DNA of 64,000 nucleotides from Carallia brachiata (taxonomy: Eukaryota > Streptophyta > Magnoliopsida > Malpighiales > Rhizophoraceae), in assembly GCA_021464245.1 (NCBI GenBank), contig JADCRB010000037.1, positions 3,116,056 through 3,180,055 of the forward strand, written 5' to 3'. The position numbers and the translations under genes are program-made. Numbering within the stretch: position 1 is the stretch's first letter; every line of letters starts with the position of its first letter. The notes under the pieces are model-generated. The model had not been told where the DNA came from. It saw only the letters and a list, made by a program, of their open reading frames with translations, and searched no databases. Of the stretch, positions 50,735 to 63,327 are shown piece by piece.

Positions 50735-52184
50735 AAAATATTCGAAGATGGTTTGTTTAAGGCATCATTTTTTTTTAATTGTAATGCTAGACAACATTAA
50801 TTGCAACATCGAAGTACAACCAACCAAAATTGTCGTTCTAATCCAATCCTTATTGTTCCCCCAGCTACCTCCCTGCAAATTACTTGAAAGAAATGTATTT
50901 ACATTGAATACTCAACCAGAAAGATAGGCTTGATCCGTGCAAAATTCTAATATTGCAGTACCTAACACCTTCTATATTCTTTTATTTTCCTTTTTTTGTT
51001 AAAATACCAGTCTCCTATTTTCATTTGCTCCAAAATGTGAGTTATTTGGAAGGGGGTACAACTAGTTGCATTAAGAACTAACAGAAATGTTTGGAAAAAA
51101 AGTTCAATTACATAGAGGTGTAAAAATAAGACGCAGAATCTACTTATAATTTTTGCTTTGTTGAAATGGGGGCAAAATCACTTTTTTTGAAAAATATTAT
51201 GTATATATGTAATACGTAGATACGTAATATATAGATACGTAATGTCAGACATAAAGTTAACACATAAATTTAGACTATTATATCGTAAAAAATATATTAA
51301 ATTTAAAAAAAAACAGATAAATTGTTAAATTAATTATGTATCTTCTACGTGTCGTAAATTAGATGCCTATATAGTCATACCTTTTTTTGTTACATTTTGA
51401 ACCAAAAAAAATGTACATAACAAGTATGTCAGTTGTTGTATATATAGTTACAATCAAAGTAATCTTTCATTTAAATACTTCATTTAACTATCCAAAAGAC
51501 AAATATATTATTAAAATATTATTGAACCAAGCACAACTGTTCCAGCAACTCACCCAGCATTGTCTTTTTTTTTTTTTTATTTGTTAGTTACAAATCTTAT
51601 AACAACTGCCATTGCTAACGTTATGGTGTACATAGATATTCAGTACAAACGCCGCATTGTGGCATCTAGACTCTGGAGAGGAGAACGCGTGGTGATTTTT
51701 TAAACTGCAATTATTGATTTATTATTGTTTTATACCGACCGTCGACCGATTTTATAGAGACAATATCGCGTATGACCGGAACTAAATTATTTATTTATTT
51801 TTGACACTTAACATTCCTAGAAATGCGTGTAAATCATGTCATATGACTATGTTGATTATTGTGTTAAAAATAGTGCGTCCATGAAAATATTTGTTTTCGT
51901 ATTGATTAATTTATAGTTTCTAACAAATTTGTGGCATCTAGCTCTCCCTCCAAAAAAGAAAAAAAAAATAAAAGTTTGAAAAAGCTTTTGATGCCTGCAA
52001 TAATAAGGAATTATAATTTGACTAACTTTTTTTTTACTATATTACACAATAAAAAAATTCTATTTAAAATAAAAAATAATAATATAAATTTATATAATAT
52101 AAATTTATTAATAAATTACATTAAAAAAATAAATAAAGTAAATAATTATAATTATGGGTTACAGATCTCTTTTCACGTGATTCC
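49751..52184. other. Intergenic, AT-rich, with a dinucleotide microsatellite
   Basis: No gene is supported. An (AT)n-(GT)n microsatellite lies at 50661-50729. The rest is AT-rich spacer. Confidence 0.5.
50661..50729. repeat. Compound (AT)14-(GT)20 microsatellite
   Basis: About 14 AT repeats run directly into about 20 GT repeats. It should be highly variable in length and may be collapsed in the assembly. Confidence 0.97.
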
Positions 52185-52557
52185 CAAAATATATACTAAA
52201 GAGCGGTCACACTCACGAGTCACAATCATATGTGAGCCACATGATATGAATCAAAATGAAGGAAAGAAAGGTACGAGCCAGTTGAACGCGACAATTGTAC
52301 CGGCTGCCCTTGACAACTTTCTTATTTATGTTTGGCACGTTATGTCCTATTGGCAACGTGTTTCACCGGAGGGAAGGAAAAAAGTGGCGTGCATGTGTTG
52401 CACGAGGTTCGTAACGTTCGTTACTTTACATCGCTTTGTTATGGATGTCTTGTTCGATAGTACGAGTTTGGATTTTCTCATTCCGGCACGGTCCTGCAAG
52501 TTAAGATTCTTGCCGGGGTACTTCCACAGAAGAAATGGCACGAGCAATCATAGTTAA
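51931..52557 (+). other. 208-codon open frame of doubtful reality
   Basis: The frame spans two unlike halves. Up to about 52180 it is AT-rich and encodes Asn/Ile/Lys-rich residues. From 52185 to 52560 the base composition is more balanced and encodes a stretch with WHVMSYWQRVSPEGRKKVAC. I recognise no domain. The second half may be part of a decayed retrotransposon LTR or spacer. A real gene is unlikely but not excluded. Confidence 0.2.
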
Positions 52558-52559
52558 TT

Positions 52560-53060
52560 ACGAGGTTAGGGAGTGCTCCTGTCTGTAAGAAGATCATCCT
52601 AGTTGGGGTATTGAGCTTAGTAAAGATCAAGGTCGACACATGTAAAATACAAACACATATATGGAGTGTTGGGTCGAAATTCGGTGAATCGGTAGTGTTA
52701 ATATTATGATGCTTAAGTAATTAGCAAGAGATTTGGGATTCAAGATTGTATAGAAAGAATTAGAAAGCATGGGAAAGACTTACTTGTAGTGTCTTCTATT
52801 TGGAGTTAGGTTCTAATGTATGACTGAGAAAATCACTCTAAAAAATATCTATAATGTAATAAATTTAAAACTTTTTATAAAAAACTGTAATAAAAAAAAA
52901 TATCACTGTTTTTTTCATTCCACATATTATAATCATGATTACACAAATTATAATAATTATTACATTATAAATACCCATCGAAACATATATCTCGTCAAGA
53001 TATATGCATAGAGTTTGGGAGCACACCCAACTTGGTGGTTCCCGATGTCAACAATAGGGA
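52560..53060. other. Intergenic, unassigned
   Basis: It continues the more balanced composition to about 52770 and then turns AT-rich. No gene or complete repeat was recognised. Confidence 0.4.
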
Positions 53061-53062
53061 GG

Positions 53063-53706
53063 GGATATGCATATTTTAGGTCATAAATTTTTAAGTTTTT
53101 TTTATATTTGAGTCTTAAACTTTGTTCACATTTTATTTAAATTTTAAACCTTTTAATTTTCTACCAAATCAGTCACTCTGTTGATCAAAAGTAATTAATA
53201 TATTAAAAAATAATTTTAATCTTACAAAAAATTATTTAAAAAAATTAAATACATGAATTGAATATTTTTTTATAAAAAATATGCATGTTACATATTTAAT
53301 TCGTATATTTGTTGATTAAAAAAATATTTAATGTGCATATTTTATTGATGAAAAGTCACTCTGTTGATCAAAAGTAATTAATATATTAAAAAATAATTTT
53401 AATCTTACAAAAAATTAATTAAAAAAATTAAATACATGAATTGAATTTTTTTTATAAAAAATATGCATGTTACATATTTAATTCGTATATTTGTTGATTA
53501 AAAAAATATTTAATTCATGTATTTAACCTTTTTTAAATAATATTTATTAAGTTAAACTTATTTATTAATAAATTGATCACTTTTTTTAAATTAAAAGATT
53601 GATATAATAAGAAATTAAAAAATTTAAAACTCAAATGAAATGTCAAAAAATTTAGAACTCAAATATAAAAAAATTTAAAAATTTAAGATTTAAAATATGC
53701 ATATCC
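53063..53706. mobile_element. Long-TIR element (644 bp) with internal tandem duplication
   Basis: The left end GGATATGCATATTTTAGGTC and the right end (reverse complement) GGATATGCATATTTTAAATC continue as imperfect inverted repeats for about 95 bases. The middle holds two copies of a unit of about 180 bases (53170-53352 and 53353-53520) starting AGTCACTCTGTTGATCAAAA. There is no coding sequence and no clear target duplication. The long arms suggest a Mutator-like or foldback MITE. Confidence 0.75.
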
Positions 53707-55048
53707 AAGGATCATAAAATTTATAAATAGTTATAATTAAATTTAGTGAACCCAACTGAAAGATATTGAATTTCAGACTGATTGTTCGATGCCGGTGTTA
53801 GAGGTAGCCCGAGCACCAAGGCCCCATAGGTCCAATATGTAGATTTTGTTGGAGAGTAACGAACGAAGAGGGATTACCAAAAAAAAAAAAGACAAGAAGA
53901 GGGATTACCTATTCTCACATAGAGAGTTGATATTTATAATTATACGGTTGGGAAGGGACAACCGTTAGTTTTAGCGAGTATTTGATGAGGTCATGCCCCT
54001 CTTCCAACTAGAAATTGCACAAGATTCGACGTCAAAACATTTTTTTTTAATTGCCGAATAGACAAAAGAAAGCAAGAAAAACAAACTAAAACACCAAGAT
54101 ATAAGCCACTCAGAAAAATAGTAACACCAAACATATCTCTCGAAGCAAGTGAAAGTTCCAGTAGCAGCAGCTGTCAAATTAGTCATGAAATTAACACATA
54201 TAATTATCTTCATGTGAAGTATAAATAAAGATATGTTCCAAAGAAATTTGAGTAATCAAAGGCAATCACAAATTTGGAATAATTATTTGTTACCACCCTT
54301 CAATTGCCTTGATGGCAATACACTGACATTCTCGATGTCAGGGATTTAAGGGCTGATACAATAAAAAATAATTATTTTTAGTATTTAAAATCACCGAAAT
54401 TTGAATTTCTTTTCCATTATAATTAGACAAAAGAGAAAAAGAAGGATTATGTGAACACTTGATAGATTTACTTACACCAATTACTTAAAAAAAGTTAAAA
54501 TAATAATATTTTATATTATATTGTAATGCTTATTATTTTTTATTAATAAAAGGATTAATTTTGTATAATGAATATAATTTTTTTTTGAACCGATAATGAA
54601 TATACTAATGTGTCTATAAAATGTTCTTTTTTATTAAAAAAAAATTACAGGGACATTGCAACAGGATCAAGAGGATTCATAAGAAATCATTCAAAAGGAG
54701 TTGTCATAAGTGCTAACAAATATATGGACAAAGGTGCCGGTCATTCACATGTCAGTCCCATCATATTCCGTTGGCCGAGACGGCACGAGCCGAGCGGTAA
54801 ATTAAAAAGTACAGGTCTTTCGACTGTGGCCGAGTACTAAGAATCCGTCAGTGATCTTCATGTGGGCCTACTGCAAAATGAAAAGGCATAAAGCAAATGG
54901 AGGTTAGGACCAATGCCAGTAAGGCCTAAATCTCAAGCTTGGAAAGTTGGACGCATCAAATGGAGCCTGGAAGTCGACGAGGACCACAAAACTCTAATAC
55001 GAAGGGGAACTTTTCATGTTGGAAGCCAGCATTTTGGAGAGAATAAAC
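53707..55048. other. Intergenic, unassigned
   Basis: Short open frames here lack domains. No complete element was recognised. Confidence 0.4.
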
Positions 55049-55360
55049 GGGATAATCATCATTTAAGGTCTAAACGTTTGAGTTTTTTTTTATTTGAAAA
55101 CTAAATCTTTTAAGTTTTCTATTTAAGGCCTATACCTTTATTTTTTATTCTATTCAAGTCATTTTGTAACCAAACCGTCAACTTTTCCGTTAATTTTGCA
55201 CTGTATCCGTTTGATTTAACGGAAAAGTTAACGGTAAATTATAAAAAAGGACTTGAATAGAATAAAAAATAAAGATATAGGCCTTAAATAGAAAACTTAA
55301 AAGGTTTAGGCCTCAAATAGAAAAAAACTCAAACGTTTAGGTTTTAAATGATGGTTATCC
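55049..55360. mobile_element. Foldback transposon (312 bp) with 10-bp target duplication
   Basis: Almost the whole element is a palindrome with arms of about 135 bases. The left arm runs GGGATAATCATCATTTAAGG ... CTATTTAAGGCCTATACCTT ... TTTTCCGTTAA, and the right arm is its near-perfect reverse complement. About 40 bases separate the arms. GAGAATAAAC flanks both sides (55039-55048 and 55361-55370). The 9-10 base duplication and long arms fit a Mutator-like foldback MITE. High arm identity suggests recent insertion. Confidence 0.9.
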
Positions 55361-55506
55361 GAGAATAAACTAGCCATGTTCTGCCTAGGCTAACCTAGCC
55401 CATCACGGTTGCAATAACATGGGCTAGCTTAGGAGAGAAGGAAAAACAAAAAACAAAAAAAAGAAAAAAAAAGGAAGACTATCCTGACTGCACTGAGAAC
55501 GCGATG

Positions 55507-55508
55507 AA

Positions 55509-55554
<46 letters not shown>
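55507..55554. repeat. (AAT)n microsatellite
   Basis: About 15 tandem AAT units. Probably length-variable. Confidence 0.95.
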
Positions 55555-55556
<2 letters not shown>

Positions 55557-56955
55557 AGATCCCACTTAATTAAAATGGTTAGAAGTTGAAACTTTTAATT
55601 AAGAGACTGAGATTTGACATTTAATTCTCTCTTTTACCAGCCTGATCATTCATTTTCATTAAGATAAAAAAATAATAATAAAATAAACACTATCTCTATG
55701 TAACACTTTGAGTAATTTATAATTTTGATTTTGATTTTAAAATTTTTTAGGTTTAATCATCAGAAAGGGCCTAATGGATGAAAAAAAATAGTTTAAATAC
55801 CACCAAACATTATGATCTAAGGATGAAGTTCTTTCATTATTATGTTAAAAATCATGAATTTGAGTTTATGCCACAGAGTTGAGTAGGATTAAAATTTTTC
55901 TCTTCTAGCGCGATCTTGATAGTGCAGTACTCCACTTCCCATTTTATTCAAAAAAAAAAAACACTAAATTTGTTAATTTTTAGATTAGCCTATTGCTGTA
56001 AATTGGCACCGCCATAGTTTTTTATTTTTTATTTTTTTAAAATTCAGGCCAAGGTCTTTACTCTCCAGGGTATATGCATTAGGCAGACAACTAAAGCGCC
56101 TGCAAAAAGAAAAAGAAGATTGTACCATATCCCAATAGAATTTAGGTAACTATATCATAAACTTTGCAATTAGAGGCATTGAGTTTTTTTTTTTTTCTTT
56201 TTTGGATTTGATAAATGGATAAATAGGTGCTGTTTTTTTACAAATTTATTAGAAGCTATTGTTAGGTTGACATACAGAAATAATTAGGTTATTTATATTA
56301 AACTTGCGAAAATACAAACTTTGTGAATCTAACCGATATTATTGATACTGTTTGAAACTCCGCAAAAAAAAATTTATATATATTTAATTTTATTATTTAA
56401 TATAACTATAACTTAAACCCATAATTTCGTTGCAAACCAAACTTTTTGCTACTAAACCACCCAAACCGTTAGAATGGCGTCGAGTCTCGATTCTCGTGGT
56501 GCCAGTAAATTATGATTGGGCTTAATTAATATAAAAAAATTAAATTATAATAATATTTTTAAATATTTATTATTATAAATATATAAAATATATTAATTAT
56601 TATAATTTAAATATTATTTAAAGAATTTTTTTATTTAGTTGTATTAAGTGGGCCTCTTTCCCATATAATAATTTCAAAATTACAGAAGACGCTGGGATGC
56701 GCAGACCGAGTCAGTCAAGTAAACGTCCAAGAGACGACGTCGCATCGCGTCATTGTACCCTCCGGGACGGCAAGACCTGGGAATCTCAACAAAATGAGAC
56801 AAAAGTGGCACGTTTTTCCAAGTCTCTGTTTCCACTCAACCACTTCCTCCCACTCCGCATTCTCCCCGCCTGAGATCTCCCACCACCGCCACCTCCACCG
56901 CCACCACCACCACCGGCGGCACCATTAACAGAACCGCCCGTCGGAATAACCCAAA
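55555..56955. other. Upstream region of the CAND6/7-type gene
   Basis: AT-rich to about 56690, then GC-richer promoter and leader with GACGACGTCGC (56733-56743, ACGT core) and a (CCACCG/CCACCA)-rich stretch at 56880-56925 just before the start codon. No clear TATA box was seen. Confidence 0.45.
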
Positions 56956-58284
56956 ATGACGAAACAACCTTTCCGTCCCCTCGCTTTACTCTTCCTCCTC
57001 CTCTTCATCTCCCTGTTTGTTCTCACCACCGCCGAGATCAAGACCCTAACGATCTCCAATGACCCGCGGTCCATGATCCTCTTCGAGAAATTCGGATTCA
57101 CGCACACCGGCCACGTAACCATCTCCGTATCCTCCGTCTCTGTTTCCTCCACCGTCAACGTCCCAAACCCTAGTCCCTCCCGCCTCGGCTTCTTCCTCCT
57201 CTCCGAGGAGTCCCTGATCCAGCTGATCCTCGAGGTCCAGCAAAACGCTGACTTCTGCGTCCTCGATTCCCACTTTATCCAGAGCCTCTTCACCTTCCGC
57301 GACCTCTCGCCGCCGCCGCTCTCCTCCTTTAACCGGTCCTATCCCGTGACCGCCCCCAATGAATACTCTCTTTTCTTCGCCAATTGCGCGCCGGAGACGC
57401 GGGTTTCCATGACCGTTCGCACTGAGGTTTACAATGTTGAACGCGACGGGTCTAGGGATTTCCTGTCCGCCGGACAGACGCAGCTGCCGTCTCTCTACTG
57501 TCTCTTCTCCATCGCTTATCTCGTGTTTCTAGGGCTCTGGATCTACGATTGCTACATGAATCGGAGGTCCGTGCACCGGATCCATCTATTGATGGGCGGG
57601 TTGTTGCTAATGAAGGCGCTCAACTTGATCTGCGCCGCCGAGGATAAGCATTACGTGAAGGTCACCGGAACACCTCACGGCTGGGATGTGCTATTCTACA
57701 TCTTCCAGTTTATTCGGGTGGTGTTGCTTTTCACGGTCATTGTTTTGATTGGGACAGGGTGGTCGTTCTTGAAGCCATTCCTGCAAGAGAAAGAGAAGAA
57801 AGTCTTGATGATTGTGATTCCGCTTCAGGTGTTGGCCAATGTGGCCTCCGTGGTGATCGGTGAGACCGGACCTTTTATTAAGGACTGGGTTACTTGGAAT
57901 CAAGTTTTCTTGTTCGTGGATATTGTCTGCTGTTGCGCTATTATTTTCCCGATTGTCTGGTCCATCAGGTCATTGAGAGAGACCTCAAAGACTGATGGCA
58001 AGGCGGCCCGGAACTTGGCTAAGTTGCAGCTTTTCAGGCAGTTTTACATTGTAGTTATCGGCTACTTGTATTTTACGAGGATTGTTGTGTTTGCTCTTAA
58101 GACCATTTCGTATTACAAGTACCAGTGGGTCAGTAATGCTGCCGAGGAGATTGCTAGTTTGGTGTTCTATGGGATTATGTTTTACATGTTTAGGCCAGTT
58201 GAAAAGAATGAATACTTCGTTATTGATGATGAGGAAGAAGAAGCTGCGGAACAGGCTCTCAAGGACGAAGAATTTGAGCTTTGA
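56956..58284 (+). CDS. CAND6: GOST-family seven-transmembrane protein (CAND6/7, lung 7TM receptor-like), intact single exon
   Basis: The 442-residue product starts with a signal peptide (MTKQPFRPLALLFLLLFISL, to about residue 26). A luminal GOLD-like domain follows (27-180), with conserved FCVLDS, an N-glycosylation site NRS in FNRSYP, and NCAPETRV. Seven membrane segments then run from about 183 to 410 (LYCLFSIAYLVFLGLWIYDC; VVLLFTVIVLIGTGWSFLKP; QFYIVVIGYLYFTRIVVFAL). The tail is acidic (DDEEEEAAEQALKDEEFEL). This is the architecture of plant candidate G-protein-coupled receptors CAND6 and CAND7, relatives of animal GPR107/108, which act mainly in the Golgi and endosomal system. Whether they are true receptors is unsettled. 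I choose CAND6 over CAND7 only because CAND6 neighbours PAH1 in Arabidopsis. There is no frameshift, unlike several neighbours. Confidence 0.93.
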   Translation: MTKQPFRPLALLFLLLFISLFVLTTAEIKTLTISNDPRSMILFEKFGFTHTGHVTISVSSVSVSSTVNVPNPSPSRLGFFLLSEESLIQLILEVQQNADFCVLDSHFIQSLFTFRDLSPPPLSSFNRSYPVTAPNEYSLFFANCAPETRVSMTVRTEVYNVERDGSRDFLSAGQTQLPSLYCLFSIAYLVFLGLWIYDCYMNRRSVHRIHLLMGGLLLMKALNLICAAEDKHYVKVTGTPHGWDVLFYIFQFIRVVLLFTVIVLIGTGWSFLKPFLQEKEKKVLMIVIPLQVLANVASVVIGETGPFIKDWVTWNQVFLFVDIVCCCAIIFPIVWSIRSLRETSKTDGKAARNLAKLQLFRQFYIVVIGYLYFTRIVVFALKTISYYKYQWVSNAAEEIASLVFYGIMFYMFRPVEKNEYFVIDDEEEEAAEQALKDEEFEL

Positions 58285-61200
58285 AATGGGTAGGTTGTCG
58301 GGTCAGAGATATGCCTGCCATGAATGCAATAGTTTGATGGCGGAAGACTTGGTGTGTTTTTTAGGATTGCTGGTTCAGGTTTGACACGGCAGTTGCTGCT
58401 CCACTTTTATGTTTTTTTTTTTTTTTTTTCAAATTTTATTTTCCTGTTATAAAAACTCACACCTATGTCAATTAGTTGCTGTACTTTTGGTTCTGTGGTT
58501 TCTAATTTCAAAGGCCGATAACAAGTTCTGCATTATATAGGTAGTCGAAATCTATATGACTGCTATATGGCTTTTTTGTTATGTTTAACAAGATTTGCTG
58601 CATTCTGATAATATTGGACAAGCTTACTTGCTTTGTTCTTGTTGGTCCGATGACACTAGTTACCTTTGCTTCTTACTGAGTCTTTATAGTCTTCTGTGCT
58701 CATTAGAGTCTTGCTGTTTTGAAGAATTTGGACAGTTGTAGGATGTTCTGAGCATAGCTTTTTCCATGTTGTACAGAATCCATTCCTCATGGGATTTTGA
58801 AGTGTTTTATCTCTCTCTCTCTCTCATCCCTCCTCCCCTTTTGGTCTTATATTTTGTTCATAACTTGTTCAATGTTGTACTTGACACTTGTTTTTCTAGT
58901 AGTCCAGATATCTAAGTTAGTATAAGTGAAGAAACTTGACATAATAACTATGTAAGTTATTGCTCTTTCAATCCAGAAATAGTCTCATCATCAAAGGCTG
59001 AGGTGACCTGAAACATGAAGCAGTTAAAAGAAAGGAAAAATGGAGTGAACCTAAAATAGGAAAATAATGCATGAATGTATTTTTGATGTTGTAGTTTCTA
59101 CATGAATTTCATTAGCTTTTCCACTGGTGAAATTAAGGCCATGTAGGAATGATGGAAATGCATTTCCCTGCGTAGTAATTAATGTTCTAAATTATCAAAT
59201 GGTATGGGCCTTGTGTCAATTCAGATTTTCTTTCCTAGAATGAATAAAACACGTAGTGTGTGTTTCTGATAGAGTAGTGTAATTATGCTGTTTGTTGTTA
59301 TTTTTCAATGATATTAGTCGGCCTCTTTGTCCTTGGTTTGTTTAGTTCCTTGAAAATCTGTGCAGTGATCTGGTTAATTGTAGAGCCAAGTGTTTGTCAT
59401 ACCTCTTCCATCGTCCTCTTAAGTTTGTTTAGAGTCTTTCCTGTAAGGGATGTATTGTTCTGATTTCACTGAACTCCATGGTAGTTTTCAGCTGGTGAGT
59501 TGTATAAGTAACCATTTACTCTTCAGCGCCCAATCTTGATTTTGGTATCCTTTGCCTCCTCCAGAACAATTCTCTTCCCTAGCTCTGCTTATCGAGCAGC
59601 TAATTGAGTGGCCAAGACTGTTAACACATCCTTCCTGCACTGGGTACTTCTTAGAAGTTGTCAATTCTGTGATGACCTGTCTTACAACTATACACACTTT
59701 CCATGTATAATGATTTCATGCATGCACAGCCTTTTGGATATGTTGTTCTGTACAGTTGATGTTACCAAAGGAAATCACATCAATGATATCACCAATGTAT
59801 GCTCTGTTTACTGCCAGTTTCTATTCCATTACACTGATAACTTTGTTCCTCCCAAGGAGAGAACACTATTGAGCTGTTTTATGTTGAGTAACCTGTGTAG
59901 GTCATGCTCTCCAATTTGACTAGATGTGAATTTGGAGTTCTGGGTGCAATTTGTTTCTCGTAGTTTCGGCAATGTCTTTGAATTTGTATATATATTGTTT
60001 GAGACTAGGACCTCCGTGGCTATCAGCTCCCCTTTGATACCTCCATAGCTCGTTCTTCTTTTCTAGATGCCTGCTAACTAGAGTGATTTACACGCGTAAG
60101 ACAAGTCACCTGTGTAGGGTGTTTCTTCTGTTCAAGATTTGAAATTTCTTCTCCATCAATTGTATGAATGGATTTTGCCTACTAAAGCTTTGTTATGTGG
60201 CAAGCTCGGAATTGTTGACAGCATGACTGCTTTTATCTAGACGATCCTGTCCCTAAATTTTCACTGCTTATATAAAAGTTCCTGGATTTCCAGGGAACTT
60301 CTGCATCTTTTGTGGATTGAAATTCTCCCTGTTACAAAGTTCTAGTTTTGCATTTTGATACTGGCGACCTTAAGTCACATAAGCAGAAAACCTATTCAAT
60401 ATCTGGACATGCAGTATCAATGCTGCACGAGCTGCACGATTGGATTGAAATATTGTTGACTTGTGCTGCTTAGTGGATTAAATTCTGTCCATTTATGGAT
60501 TATTGCCCTTATCATCTTTATTGAAGCATTGAGAACACTTGTATTCTATTTCTTTTGGGACCTATGTCTCAAGGGGAAGTCATGTTCACGGGAATTTACT
60601 GCGTCATCAGATGCCCGATGACATGTAAAACTTCCATAAAAAAGGTTGTTGCTCGAAGTTGAGCTTTCACTCTAAACCTGACGATTATGAAAGGTGGAAT
60701 TAGGGGCAGCAAATATGTTGATGCTATTGTTAGTTGGATATCATATGATTGATTATTTTCCACCAGTAAAAGAAAAGATGAAATGGATTGTTGGCATGCT
60801 TGGCGGGACTTGGCATGTCATCAAATGATGGTGGAATGCCCTTTGGAAGTACGAGTTTTTATTTCGCCGAGTTCCTGGACGCCTCCTTAGCGTGCCAAAA
60901 ACAGCTTTACTGGCGACTCCATTCAGGCTTTCGGTTAAATCCTTGTAATTGGGGAATGGGTTATTTTCCTTCAGGGGGCCAATTTCCAGCACTTGCAACT
61001 GAGCTCACCCTTTCCTCTCCCTCACTCTTTAAATGGAAAAATATCCGTCGTGTCCTGTTTACATCGTTTTATTATGGGCAGGCTTAACGTTTTGGCCCTT
61101 GATGACTGTGGTCTGTGGGTGTGGAATGCCTTGTCTATTAGGAAATATATTTTCAAATCTCCCCAACAGTTGCTTCGATATTATGGGTGTAATTTTTTTA

Positions 61201-61300
61201 TTTCTTTTCTCGGAGTTCTGCGGATTGTTTGAGTATTTGTGACTTGTGCGTTCAGGTTGTAGAATGTCCAAGTACTTGAATTGAAATCCCATTCTGTGAG
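58285..61300 (+). other. CAND6 3' region and unassigned T-rich DNA
   Basis: The 3' untranslated region starts here and probably ends within 400-600 bases. The following 2.5 kb is T-rich on the plus strand with a composition like plant introns or long untranslated RNA, not like the AT-rich spacers elsewhere. Short open frames (59608-59919, 60753-61242) overlap on both strands without any domain. A CT microsatellite lies at 58811-58826. Confidence 0.35.
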
Positions 61301-63327
61301 AGGAGGCATTGGGTAACAGGCTTTTCTAGATCGCTCTGGAGACTAGGCCCAAGCAGAGGTAGTTAGGTGGAAGAATTTTGAGGCTTCAACGAAGTCCAGA
61401 AGTACCTTTGACAGCGCGACTGCCATTGGCACCATTTCTGACCCAAATTGGTGCCATTCGGGCTGAATGGGTTTGGAGCAGCAATTGAAACCCATAATTA
61501 AATTCCATTTAAGTTTTAATCAAGCTGTTTTGTTATGGGCATGGAAACGAAACCATGATAAATGCAAGATCTTCATTCTTCAGAAGCATACAAAAACAAA
61601 AGGATCAAAAAGAGAAGCATAGCGTGTATTTAAGAGAGCCAATCAACAGGCTTTATTAATCAAATGTGTGGTCAGAAATTAAACTTTTATTATACTCTTT
61701 TTCTCTTTCCTTTCTACCAAAAAAAACAAAAATCAACGCTACCAAAAAAATGCGGCTAATTACAATCTGCATTGCCAGGAGTACGTGTCCAGCTGTTACT
61801 TGTCTGCCTTTTGACCGCAAAGGTGTGACAATCTTTGTCATGAGTATTGATGATGGCGACCCCCAAAGCGACGCGTCCTCTTTATTTGCTTTCACTTGGG
61901 AATTTGGGCAATCAAGTGAAGATAACTTTCATAATTTCACTTTCACCTCGGAAAATCACATTGGAATTGCTCCATTAAGCAAGTGAGCCATACCGACGAG
62001 TCACGCGGAGTGATGATTATAATCCAGCGCGTCATGTTTGACGAATTTATTTGTCTCAACATACAACTCAATCGACCTAGTATACATAATAAGGATTCCG
62101 ATTTATAGGCGTATAAAATTTGGCATACCAAATTTAACCTATAAATCCTTTATATTATAATAAAATTTTAATTTTAAATAATAATATCTATATTTTCTAT
62201 AACAAAAAATGAAGTAACAAATATTTGTTTTATAAAGTATAAATGTTATTATTTAAAGTTAGAAATTTATTACAATATGAATGAACTGTGTTTCAAATTT
62301 CGAATGCCAAGAAATTTTTTTTTCATATAATATATTACTTCAAAAGCAGCAAATTCCTGAGACAGCAAATTGGTTGCCGAGAATCAATCCATGGTTTGGT
62401 TTCGCATTTTGAGCATCGAGTGTCTGCCAAATGGTAAGCTACTAAGCTCTGAATTTATTCTATTTGTACCTATTGTTCCGACTCCGAGAACAACCATAAG
62501 GACAAGTTAATGGCAAATTTTCTTTTCCAAATTGGAAAGCATTAACAGTTGGATTCACCTTAATTACACCACCAATCAGCGTTTAAACTGTTATGGGCGA
62601 TTACAATAATATTGGAGTAAGAGAAATAGGGGTAATTTCGATAGCCCATTATTTGTAATAATTATTGCATTAACTACAATCACCATTATCATGCTGTCGC
62701 CCAGAATCCACATTAAAATTTTGATGCTAATAAAATTCTAAGATTCAGTAGTTAGGATTTTATACAAGTTGCCCGTGCTATTGCTGTTGTACATGTTTTA
62801 TGATTTTCCACGGACTCAGGTTCATGTAAGGAGCAATTGGTGTTGTTGGTCATCATGTCAGTTTTCGGAATGCTGATGGTCCTCAATCTGTGATAATGAT
62901 AAGCCCAGAGCCCCTTAGAACTCACGCTTCAGCAAAGCCATCGCGTTTGGTGGATGCCATGATTATAGACATCGTGATCTCATCCTGGACTTGTTTCCTA
63001 GTCTCTTCTTTTATTTGCGCCTCAACTTCCCGACGTAATCAACGAATAACCTTGCGCATAGTTCTACGGTTAGAGAATGGAGAATGCGAAGATAGGGAAA
63101 ATCGAATCTACCTACGACAGTATCTTAACTATTTTAATTAAGTTGAAACCTCATTTTATATAAATGTTTAAATGTTTTTATGTTTCTAATAATGAGGCAT
63201 ATACCAAACATTTGTATTTTCCCTTTTGGGTCAGATTGCAATAATGCTACATATGTACCATTTCTTTTATGATGCATGCCTTCTTGTTAGGTCTATCCAC
63301 ACGGAATGTCGATTAGTATATAGTAAG
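61301..63327. other. Intergenic, unassigned
   Basis: Small open frames (61666-61986, 62890-63141) have no domain. No repeat with definable ends was recognised. Confidence 0.4.

Noticed and set aside
60753..61242. Possible small gene on either strand
   Set aside because: Several overlapping frames under 100 codons on both strands, none with a recognised domain or convincing start and splice context.
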